Positions 11,519 through 21,161 of a stretch of 64,000 nt of DNA are shown piece by piece (positions within the stretch are counted from its first letter, which is position 1; the number at the start of each line of letters is the position of its first letter). The stretch lies in NCBI GenBank assembly GCA_037102815.1, contig BTPP01000003.1, positions 3,472,001-3,536,000 on the forward strand, read 5' to 3'. Under the pieces are notes generated by a model. The model had not been told where the DNA came from and did no database searches. It saw only the letters and a program-made list of their open reading frames with translations. The position numbers were made by a program, and so were the translations under genes. The DNA is from Neurospora intermedia (Eukaryota; Ascomycota; Sordariomycetes; Sordariales; Sordariaceae).

Positions 11519-11558
<40 letters not shown>
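11519..11558. repeat. Homopolymer T tract, 40 bases
   Basis: Forty consecutive T residues, the longest homopolymer in the window, lie about 270 bp outside the left end of the MULE element. Read on the minus strand it is an A40 tract, but I found no target duplication or element body that would make it the tail of a retroposed copy. The exact length may be affected by sequencing error. Confidence 0.9.
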
Positions 11559-11571
<13 letters not shown>

Positions 11572-11816
11572 GCTCTTCCCCCCTCTCCAGTACCATACAT
11601 CTTTGGCCTTTGCTTCACTTCCCCTCTCAGTCGTCCAATGGGCACTCTTGCTGAGTCGTCTCTTTGTCAATGTCCAATCCTTTGTTCGAGGTAACAACCC
11701 CCCTAATCCCTGAGATTTGAGAGATCGCAATCGACTGACTGATACTCTGGCGCTATGTCCTCCGGGATCCGGACAGCGGCCAACTTTGGGCCAAGTTTAA
11801 TTCCCCCGTCGTGCTC

Positions 11817-11824
11817 GTCGACAA
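11817..11824. repeat. Left target-site duplication GTCGACAA
   Basis: The 8-bp GTCGACAA abuts the outer base of the left inverted repeat and recurs exactly at 15124-15131 outside the right one. The duplication contains the SalI-type palindrome GTCGAC. Eight to eleven bp is the known size range for Mutator-like insertions; hAT elements also make 8 bp. Confidence 0.85.
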
Positions 11825-11868
11825 CGGGCCGGATAAATCGACTGTGTGCCCAGATAGATCCCCTGTGT
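11825..11868 (+). repeat. Left terminal inverted repeat, identical 44-bp core
   Basis: It reads CGGGCCGGATAAATCGACTG and onward to position 11868, and matches the reverse complement of 15080-15123 base for base. Diverged similarity continues to about 11940, including GCCCGCCAAATTT at 11904-11916. Unlike the interior it keeps several CpA/TpG sites. Confidence 0.92.
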
Positions 11869-12299
11869 GGAACCGGTCTGGCCAATGATTCACCCATGTT
11901 CTCGCCCGCCAAATTTCCACCAAAATGATATGTGTATAATATCCACACTAAAATTGCATAGGGATTTACACAGACGAGGCTTTCTAAGATGCTGATTTAC
12001 GTAAATATACTGAAATCGTAGAATTTATATTTATATTAATATAATTATAGATCTACTAGTATTAATACTGCTAGTTCGATTGGGACTACTAGTATAATTG
12101 TTGAGATTGTTGTTAGTTAAATGGTGGTAGTTGGTAAGGATTTAAATATAGCGGTTATTACGGTTGTTATAAGGGAGGGGGCGGTATTATTAATTAGCGG
12201 GTAGGTTAGTGATATTACTATTATTAATACCTATAATATACTAGTAACGGCGGCGGGGGTTGAACTCGTTATTATTATTAATTTATAAATTCTTGCAGC

Positions 12300-14560
12300 C
12301 GTACCTCTAGCTATACTTTTTTTTGCTATAATTCTCTTAATTCCTAGAATTGTACTTTTAACTTTTCTATTTCTAACCTTGTACTTTCGGTTACTATTTT
12401 GGCCTTTTGTTCTTTTTAATTCGCTAGTACTATTTTGGTTATCCTTTTCTTTTTAGGAGGAGGTTGTGTTGAAGCCTTAGGGGGGGTATTATAAAATAGA
12501 TTATATTTAATATTGCCCGAGGAGGGGAGGGGAAGGAGAGCGGGTATAGGCTAGGTATTATTATAAGCTTTTTAGCGGTTAGTAACTACGGGGAGGAGGT
12601 CTCTTTCCCTACGTAGTATTAGCTATTTAGTAGATAGAAGTGTATTTAGTTTAAGTAATTAATATTTATTAATTATACTTTAAGGTATAGTACCGTTTAA
12701 TTGTATAATATTAAATATCTTATATTAGTAAGGTAAATTATATTATTTTATAAAGTAAATAGAGTATTTTATTTTTAATCCCTTTAAGTTAGATTATAAC
12801 CGTTTAAAGTTATTACTAATTAATTGAATTTGCTATTAGAGTAATTTAAGGTAAGTAAAGTTCGTAATAAACTTTAAGTCCGCTAGAGTAGTATATTTGA
12901 ATTTCGCTACGTTTTTTAAGATTTAATACGTATATTTAATTATAAAGTTCTTTTTTAATTATTTAAGAGTTTCAGTAATAGTGCTTAATAATTAATTAAA
13001 ATTAATACGACGATTTTTGAGTAGTACTTTTAAAATACCGTAGGTACTTTTAGTATAGGAGGTTACTCGTATATTAAAATTGCAATATAATTTAATAGTA
13101 AAATAGGTAAATTTGTACTTTAATAAGAGGTAAATATATAGAAGGTAGTTGGTTATAGTTGTAAAAAGAATAGTTAGTAATTATATAAATAATAATAAAT
13201 AGATATAATAATTATACCTTTTTACTTAGGGAACTCCTTTAATAATACTTTCTATTGCTAGTAAAATCCCTCTTCTATATTAGAGTATACCATTGCCCTC
13301 TATACAATTAAAATTCTATTTATATTATTAATTTATTTACAATTTGAATTATAGGGGGCGCAATTATTAATAGGTTGAATAAAGGGATTCTTAGTCTTTA
13401 ATTCGAAATAGTAATTCCGGTTATTTCTATTTAATAGTTGGGCGGCTACTTAACGAGTAATAGAATTTTCGTTAGCAGGGTTAATATTTATATAGTAGTA
13501 ATCCTTACGGAAATAATTCCCATTACTACTATAATTACCCAACGTTATACCCTTAAAACTACCCTCCTACTTCTTCTTAATATTAAAAATAATATTTTTT
13601 ATTACGTACTAAAGATAGATCTAGTATTAAATAATAATAAAAATTATCCAGCAAATTCTCTTATACACTTTATTATAGTTAATAATAATAATTAGAAGTT
13701 AGGGGATATTATACTTTAAAAGTATAGTATTGATTTATTAAAATACTTATATAAAATATACTTCCTTCTTGCTATTTAATAAATAATAACCGATATTAAA
13801 AGTCGTATATATAGCTATTATCCTATATATTTAAAGTAAAGGTATATTGAATTTATTAATTTTGTACGTACAGTCCAAACTTATAACCTCGGGATTCTTT
13901 TTTAATTAGTTAATATACTATAGATAAATCCAAAAGATTTTTTTAATTAAACTAAACTCTTCGCCGTTATAATAGTAGACTTTATAATAAATCCCCTTTA
14001 TTAATTGTAACCGGTCGAGAAATTATTGGGTCGGTATAAGGGTACCCGCTTATTTCGTTCTATTGGCTGCTAGTATATTAAATATATTGCATTGTATAAT
14101 AGTAATACTAGGGAATTCGTTACAGATAGTAGACGCAATATTTAACGAGGAAATTTTTAGTTATTTGGCTAACTGAAGGATATTAGTAGTTACCTCCTCT
14201 GTATAATATTAGCAACGATTAACAGCGAAATAATTAGCGCTATTAGGGTCGAAGGGATAGTTATAGTCTCCCTTTATAAGGGTAAATTACTATACTCTAA
14301 TTTTAGTATTGAATATTAATTTTGTCTACTATTCGTAGTCTCTTTTTATATTCGTTACTAACGGTCTTTAGAGTAGGCCGTTATTGCGTTTCTTACTCCC
14401 GCGCTTCTTTATTATAATATATTCAATATTGTACCGATAAGGGAACCAAATTACTCCCTCTAACCGGTAGTTATTAGTACGGTTCTTAGAAATACTAAAT
14501 CCGAATTGTTTAGCGATATTACTAATCTCTCTAACGGTAATATCGATATTAGTCTATTAG
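12300..14560 (-). pseudogene. Decayed MULE transposase
   Basis: On the minus strand, in order: about 14548-14498 reads IDITVREISNIAKQFGF, like the N-terminal FAR1/zinc-binding region that precedes MULE cores. About 13878-13834 reads LDCTYKINKFNIPLL, and a TTFNIGYYLL-like strand follows, which is the DCTYKTN...MPLL catalytic-core signature of the MULE superfamily. About 13086-13038 reads NFNIRVTSYTKSTYG, matching the RxTSRxES-type segment near the third catalytic residue. About 12470-12300 is a lysine/glutamate-rich coiled-coil-like tail. Many in-frame stops are present, and the replacements are of the C-to-T/G-to-A kind expected from RIP. The limits are approximate because the original start and stop are not visible. 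Confidence 0.82.
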
Positions 14561-15079
14561 CGAGAAGAAAATTCGACGAGGGCGGGCTCCTTCTTCTTTA
14601 TTTCTTTGTTTTAGTCCGACGAAGAATTCGATAATAATAATAAATTTAAGGAGTTTGAGGGGGAGCGACGGCGGCGGTATATAGGGATTGTTAGAGTTAG
14701 TGCTAGAAATGGCTTTTCGTTTTTAATAAGCTTATTAATATTGAGAAAATTGTAGTTATTATTGCGTGGTTTAGTTTTGATCTATTTAATTGAGGGGGTC
14801 GGACTGGGCGCGCGTGCGGGCGCGAGTATGGGGGAGCCTGCTGGGGAGGAGGTAGTTAGATTAATAACTTTAGGTATTTCTATAGCGTACGGTTAGTAAT
14901 CTCTTAATTAAAACCCTTTAATACTATATTTACTAACTACAATAGTAAATAATGACGGCGATGGCGATGTGCTTAATTGCTTCAATTGTTATTGTTAAGG
15001 TATAGAGATGTTATACGATGTCGCTCGCTAGCAAATTTGGCGGGCGCTGATATGGTTTGCCATTGGCCGGGCGGCCCCT

Positions 15080-15123
15080 ACACAGGGGATCTATCTGGGC
15101 ACACAGTCGATTTATCCGGCCCG
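15080..15123 (-). repeat. Right terminal inverted repeat, identical 44-bp core
   Basis: Exact reverse complement of 11825-11868. Diverged similarity extends inward to about 15010, with AAATTTGGCGGGC at 15033-15045 mirroring the block at 11904-11916. The base composition is ordinary, in contrast with the AT-rich interior that begins only a few tens of bases inward. Confidence 0.92.
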
Positions 15124-15131
15124 GTCGACAA
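15124..15131. repeat. Right target-site duplication GTCGACAA
   Basis: Exact copy of 11817-11824, directly abutting the outer base of the right inverted repeat. Confidence 0.85.
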
Positions 15132-18100
15132 AGCCTGTCCCCGCGAACTGCCCCGTGAATGTAACTGTATTGGATCCGCAACGTCCGCGCCAGTCCGCAT
15201 CCATCCACATGTGCCGCCGGCGTTGTTCAATCAAACCAGGAAGGGCTGGTCAAGGACAGCAGGTGCTCATGACACTGGCTGGGGTCGCTACACTTTTGGT
15301 GTCCTTTCGTGCATGAGGCAGCGCCAGGGCTCCAAGGATTCTCGCTAACACGATCCATCGTAGCCCCGGTGTCAGAGCTCTTTGCAGTCGAGATATGACA
15401 GGGTGAATGAGATGCTCGGAGTTAACAGGATACTCGCTCGGCAGTGGTGGCTACCATCCCACCATCCCTCATGAAATTAACTGCAGGGATTAGGGTCACA
15501 GCTCAAGGGCCCATGCCGCCATGGCAATCGACGCCACTGACCTGTTGGAGGTTAGGAAGTTGCTTTGGTGATTTGACCCGACTGCGAACGGCAGCATCTC
15601 ATTTCACGCTCAGCAACACGATTTGGGGAACTTCTTCTCATGCTGGCAAGTATTTGTGCTCGTTTCCAACGAATTCCTTTTGGATATACAGCGGAAGGCT
15701 TCAGATGTGGAATACAAGCAGCTCGCGACGCAAAGACTGGAGTGATGCTAAAAGCATCTGTGTCATCCCAACGCCACCGTCCCGCGGCCCCGCCTCCAGC
15801 CGCACCGGGATCGATGCAAACTCCAGTGTCTGCATGCACGAACTTGACATTAGTGTACTGCAGGAACACAGGACAGGTGTTAGTATTTCTAGCACGCGCA
15901 AATACGCCCACGCTACCATTATGGATGGCTCTTACAGTAACTTTTCATTAAGTCCTTCTGAGCATGCACTGCGGCTTCACACAGTCTCGGTTGCCATATC
16001 TACCTGAGACGGGAATACCTCAAGCTCAGACGAAACAGGCGCCTTGGTCGAGACAGACGGATCCTCACTCCCGCTCCGGTTCCATCTGTTTCTGGATGCC
16101 TTCGGCCCTAAAATCAGTATCGGCGACTAGTGTACACTAAGATGAACTACCCAGTCCCCCTCCCCCCTCCTCCCAAAGTCCAATCCTCCTTACCAGCATA
16201 CCAATAGCCCCTGGACCTGACGTGAGGGGCACTCATCTTCTTCGCGGGGCAGCCTGTTGACGAGGCATTGTCCACCTCGTCAGCAGATCTTCCCCCAAGA
16301 CAGTATGTATTCTCCGAGCATATGGCTCCGCCACTGTCAACAGCAAACATTATGAAGTCGCTTAAGCGACGGGAATATCAAGATTGAAGCGCGACAATGA
16401 CCCCCGACCGTTTTGTCCCACCTTCTTTAGCTCATTCCTTTAGGACAACGGTTGGTACCGTGGAATAGACTGGCTGCTACCTGCCAGTTTTCTTCTACAC
16501 GACCGGCCATTTGCACGACACTTTCAACGCAGCTCCCAGGTCCTTTGGTCATAAGCTGACCACGTGCGCAATATTATCAGATGTTGCTTCAATTCACATA
16601 TCGAGCATAAATATCCAAGAGCGATATATACACGCGGTAACCAGCTCTAACCCCTGTGTCCAAACCAGCAAAAGGGCACGTTCTCCTACCGGTGCTGGCC
16701 TTTCAACCTTTAAAGCTTAGGAACCTCGGTAGCCAATCAAAACATCCATGTCAATCTCCCAGTCGTGGTTAGGCGCAAGAACGAACGCCAAACTAGAAAC
16801 ATTGTGAAGACAGGGCAATGATAGGTGAAGGCTGTTTTGGGCCTTTTGATAGGCCTGATAGAGGCAGCCGTTAGAAATTCGCGGCTGCTGGAGGCAAAAT
16901 CTCCTTTCTTTCTCGTCAAACAGACTTGCCGAGGTCAGAATCTGTGGTGACTGATGGCAGAGTTCGACACAGATAGACAATCATCAATCGGGAAACTAAA
17001 AAGCAAGTCAACCACGCTGCAGGTAGAATTCCCTTTTCCACATATTGCGACTCTGCGCCAGGATTTGCAGATTATCACCCCTTTTTTGCACATACACTGC
17101 GTGGTATCAGTATATGATAAAAGATAGGCTCTACTGCAACTCAGCGTACCATTTGGGACCCACGTTCTCTGGCGCAGACGCCGGTGGCTTCGTGAGCTTG
17201 GTCGTCCATAACCAAATGGAACCAATGTAACTCCCAAATAGGTGGGCCATATTTTTATCATTCAGGAACCGAATGGGACCCCTTTCAGCAAGTTGGAGAT
17301 ACGGACCTCTCGTGTCTAGTACACTACGCAAGGAATAGGTATTGATATCTGCATGCAAGTCATCTACGCTGCCAAACCTCCCGTTCCATTGTCCCTTTCT
17401 TTCCGCTCGCAGAGAAACGACCTTTTCTCGCCCGCCCATTGGCTGGAAGTCGTTTCGTGACAGACCAGAAGCCCCTGAAACTCCCCCAAAACTGTTCGGA
17501 CTAGATCAAAACAAAACAAAACAAAAAAGCACCCAGAAACCCTGGAACGGCAGGCTGGAAAAAGAAAAGTCAATCACGCATTGTACCGCGCGGTCTGGGA
17601 AGTGGAGAGAAAGGTCAGTATCTCAGAAAGAAAGGAAGAAGGAAGTCAAGGGGTTTGTTTCTAGTGTTCAACTGCAACAGGAGGGAGAGTGGGGGCAGCT
17701 GTAAGGAAGGGTCCCATGGTTTTCCTTTTTGGTGTCTCTCTTTCGCAAACAAAACACCCCATCGTGCGGAAAAGAGAAACAACACACAATGCGAAACAGT
17801 ATGAATACGAGGAGATTCGAGGATCAGGGTCTTCTGTACGGTGATCCAACCAACCCTCCCGAAACAAATGGATGGTTCTCAAATTAAAGGTTGCTTAAGT
17901 GCGAGGCACGTGCGTTTAATATCCGGTTTCCGATCTCTGGTCTTTTGGTCGTTTAAACAAGGTATAACAGGCGATTGATGTTGTTCCTGATTGAAGAAGA
18001 GACGAAAGACACTGCTGAATACAAGATCCCAAATTTGGTGCTTATCTAACATTGAAATATCAATAGGTGCGTAGCCATGGTGTGAAAAGATTCAAGTATA

Positions 18101-18365
18101 CAGCGGTGTTGTTAGGGGAATCCGACCAACTCTCTTTCAAACTGGTGATGATCAAATTCGAGTGCAAAAAGGGGGCACCAGCCTGTGTAAAGGAAGTAAG
18201 GGAGCAGGGGAAGAAATGTGAAAGATAGAAGGAAACAAAAAAAAGAAAGGAAAAGAAACCAAAAAAAGAAAGGGAAAAAGCTTGGTTCTGATAATTGGTA
18301 ACCACTCACAGAACATGTGCTTTGGCGCTAGACTAGATATAGAAGTTGACTATCAAATCACCATA
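15132..18365. other. Gene-poor stretch, no gene confirmed
   Basis: Base composition is ordinary again immediately outside the transposon. A possible minus-strand exon (15552-15861) behind a good branch site and acceptor is described under findings but not called as a gene. From about 17500 to 18300 the plus strand is A/G-rich with AAAAC and AAAG runs. Other open frames lack any recognisable domain. Confidence 0.5.
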
Positions 18366-18544
18366 CAGTCGTGACCCTTGAAACTGCATGTAATTCAGAC
18401 CTGGAAATCCTATGCACTAAATGGCATATATGCAATATCTGGACGCGGGGTTAGGCCAAAATAGCGAATTCAAACCTGAAAATCCTATGCACTAACTAGC
18501 ATATATGCAGTATCTGGAGGATGCAGTTTCAGGGGTCACGACTG
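18366..18544. mobile_element. Short non-autonomous inverted-repeat element (MITE), mariner/Fot1-like
   Basis: A 179-bp unit with 24-bp terminal inverted repeats (18366-18389 and 18521-18544, one mismatch) starting CAGTCGTGACCC, flanked on both sides by the dinucleotide TA (18364-18365 and 18545-18546). The TA duplication and CAGT-type ends are those of the Tc1/mariner/Fot1/pogo superfamily. The interior has no coding capacity and consists largely of two direct repeats of 52 bp (18392-18443 and 18467-18519) separated by a short GC-rich spacer. Each repeat contains the palindrome GCATATATGC. It should depend on a transposase supplied elsewhere. Confidence 0.85.
18392..18518 (+). repeat. Internal 52-bp direct repeat pair within the MITE
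   Basis: Copy 1 (18392-18443) and copy 2 (18467-18518) share AATTCA.ACCTG.AAATCCTA and continue to ATATCTGGA, with only a handful of differences. The differences are mostly A/G changes. Between them lies a 23-bp spacer containing GCGGGG. The arrangement suggests a tandem duplication inside the element. Confidence 0.85.
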
Positions 18545-18546
18545 TA

Positions 18547-19237
18547 ATGAAATGCAAGCCCCGCCGAACCGCGATTTGACCACCATCTTTTCATCCCCTC
18601 AAGTCCCGACGAAATAAGATGATGTAGACTATAATTGAAGCATGTGTTGTATGTATTGCATGTGGGTGTTTAGAGAACGAACACAGAGATCTTCAAGAGC
18701 TGAAAAGTGAGTAAGTATATGATCACCGAGCTCGGTAAGACCAGGCCATTTACTTGTCACAACAGGTAGATTGAGCGCGGACGCACCAAACGATCTGATG
18801 AAAGTAGGAAGACCTGAAAAATGAAGCAGTGAAAGAAGCTAAGATACATGTGGGGGGATAGGAAGGTGTTCTTTTATGTGTGACAACCGACAAGAGATGA
18901 AAGACTCCTTATAAGCTAACTGTACAGAAGGAACTGTCAGGTGTTGGCAGGTTGACGTACCAACACTTCAGCATCCAGTATATGAGGAATGTCATGGTCA
19001 TATATATCGTGATCGTCAACATCATCACCTTAGCTACACTACATAGATATCGCTGCGCAACATGAATTCATCAAACCATCGTGAAAGTGGCGCCCTCGCT
19101 AATTCATTTCTCCAATCACCTCAATCCAAAGGTAGAGGTAGCAAACTCCAAGCTCCAAGCACCATCCCAAACAAAGAAGCAACAGAAACGAAAGAGTGCA
19201 AAGGGCAGCAAGAGCGCCATTGAATAGCCCCGCACCA
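18547..19237. other. Intergenic, 3' flank of the next minus-strand gene
   Basis: No open frame with coding character. The right part must contain the 3' untranslated region of the minus-strand gene that stops at 19238. Confidence 0.5.
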
Positions 19238-20430
19238 TCAGCGGTAGTAGGACCCTCTCTCCCAGCTCCTATCCCTATCCCTGTCTCTGTCCCTGTCGAA
19301 CGTCGCCTTCCTCCTCTCCTCAATCGTAATATTAATCCTATCCATCTCCCTTTCTAAGCTCGTCGTCGACGGACTCCTATGTCTGACTGCCGACTTCGAC
19401 CTCGCTGAGCATATGTCCCTGTCCTGCTCCCACGGGTAAGGCAGTCTTGGTGGCGGCGGGCTCCTCATCCTTCTCGGAGGTAGTGATTCAGAGTGCCTCT
19501 TCGGCTGCTTGGGGCCCTCTACGTACCGATACGTCTCCAGCTCCTCCCTCACCGGTACTGGCACTGGGACGGGCACGCGCACGGGAACGGGTACGGGAAC
19601 CCGCACCTCTCGCTCAATGACGACTTCGCGTTCTCGGCTGCGGCTACGGCTGCGGCTGCGTTCGGCGTGCCGCGATTTAGACCTCTTTTTCTTTTTCTTT
19701 TTCTTCTCTTCGACGTCGACGGCGATGACGTCTATGATGTCGGCGTGCACGTCGTCGTTTAGAACCGGTGCCCTTGGCGGAGATGGTGTGTTTGTGTGAG
19801 TATATGTGTGTCCAACGTCTATTTCTGTCTCCCGTCGGGTATGTTCATGGACATGATGTTTGAGGTTGTGATGTTCGCGGTTGTGATCTTCATGATTGTG
19901 ATGAGGATGGGCGGGCATCGGAGCGTAGAGGGGAGGGGCGTGGTGAGGTGCTGGCGGGTGAGTTGGAACATATGCGACTGGTTGATGAGGGTCTGGGTAA
20001 AACATCGGCGGTGATGGCGGCGGTGCGGGCTCGAGTACATGCACTGGGGGCGAATGAGCCCGTTTAGCTGGTTTCTCGATAACTGCCGCTTGCTGCTCAG
20101 ACGCAGGAACGATCGTGGTGACTTTCCTCCGGACGATCGTGGAGCCATTGACAGGAGGCTCTAGATAGAGACGTTTTCTGTGACGGTGTACTTTGTCGGC
20201 GTACACTGGCAAATGTGTTGGTGTCAATGTTCTTGTGACAGATAAGGTAGTTGAAACGAACGTACTGGTGACAGATCTATCGGGTTTATGTTGGATACCT
20301 CGCCAAGTTTGAGATGGTCCTTCGTCGTAGTCTTCACTGATCTCTGGAATTTCTATGAGAAGGCGGTGTTCGTATCCTAGTGCTGTGCGTGGAGAGCAAG
20401 CCCAAGAAAAAGGAAACGAGAAGGGTCCGA
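19238..20430 (-). CDS. Low-complexity charged protein with RS/RD dipeptide repeats (5' end unresolved)
   Basis: The frame is open from an in-frame stop near 20430 to the stop at 19238. The first ATG in it is at 20227 (329 residues), but the 66 codons upstream still look coding (GYEHRLLIEIPEISEDYDEG), so the true start is probably in an upstream exon joined near 20380-20430, where a pyrimidine-rich tract followed by CAG/TAG sits on the minus strand. The protein has a His/Pro-rich middle, a lysine run, an RSRSRSRSRE stretch, a VPVPVPVRVPVPVP repeat and a C-terminal DRDRDRDRDR run ending GSYYR. It looks intrinsically disordered. RS/RD repeats occur in splicing-associated proteins but no RNA-binding domain is visible, so function is unknown. 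Confidence 0.6.
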
Positions 20431-21161
20431 GATAACATCACGGCCCATGCTCCATGGCGAGGGTGAGTCCAGCCCTGCCGGAGGTCCTCGTATAATCCAT
20501 CAGGTTCTAGACTGGCACGCTACCTACAACCCACGCATTTTGGGAATCGGGTGAGACATTAGACTGGATGAACTGGATGCTGATGGTGGGATGGCTTGGA
20601 GAGGGGAGCTATGACGTCGGACAATGTTGCCGGCTACACTAGCTCTATGCAGTGTTAGATTGGGCGCTTGGTTCATACTGCCCAACACCACTGAATGCAC
20701 TGCAAGACGGACCCCTGTGACGTGATCGCCCGCGGTGCGTCCACAGTAAATGCACGAAGAATCTGCACAGTCATTCAGTATGCCCCTGACCTCCGTCACT
20801 GCAACCGATGCTACCGCTAAAAGATTCACCATACAGTATTCATGATCTCGACGCTAGTTTCGCTATTCATGTGATTTTCTGGGCGTTGAGTGTAGGTCCT
20901 TAAGGCTCCGGATGCGATTGGTTGATTAGCGTGGGGATAGATCAACTTGAATGAGACTTTTAGGTACACCACGATGATATTGAGGTGATGGGAAACCAGG
21001 CGCTTTCAAATTCTAGAACGATTGTATGAATGTGCTCACAACCTGGTTTATTTTTATATGTCCAAAGGGGACTTCAGAGTTTACAACAATTCACGCTTTC
21101 CTTCCTTGCCTTTTGACCCGTGATTGCCCTTGGTTGGATTTGGAGAAGCAACACAATATCT
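20431..21161. other. Intergenic, or containing an upstream exon of the charged protein gene
   Basis: A minus-strand frame from 20832 to 20524 (102 codons, including the Cys-rich DCADSSCIYC) could be an upstream exon of the gene ending at 19238, but no domain supports it. The right part is the 3' flank of the MFS transporter gene, which stops at 21162. Confidence 0.35.

Larger units (their letters stand above)
9725..11824. other. Intergenic: upstream region of the RhoGAP gene
   Basis: Adjacent to the RhoGAP start lies its promoter and probably a long 5' leader. The many short frames on both strands show no domain. The stretch carries the palindromic motif ACCTAGGTACC at 10761-10771 and a 40-base T run at 11519-11558. 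No gene is recognised. Confidence 0.5.
11825..15123. mobile_element. Mutator-like (MULE) DNA transposon relic, RIP-decayed interior, 3299 bp
   Basis: The element is bounded by inverted repeats whose outer 44 bp are identical (11825-11868 and 15080-15123, beginning CGGGCCGGATAAATC). They stay recognisably related for about 90-115 bp, sharing blocks such as GGCCAATG and GCCCGCCAAATTT at the same distance from each end. It is flanked by the direct repeat GTCGACAA. The interior is very AT-rich, dominated by TpA and almost lacking CpA and TpG, as expected from RIP. On the minus strand pieces of a MULE transposase can still be read. Long inverted repeats plus MULE motifs point to the fungal Hop-like branch. 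It cannot be autonomous now. The target duplication is perfect, which fits a single insertion without later rearrangement at the ends. Confidence 0.9.

Noticed and set aside
15444-16007. 187-codon plus-strand frame next to the transposon
   Set aside because: No domain or signal; the opposite strand in the same place has stronger splice signals and open frame, so neither is certain.
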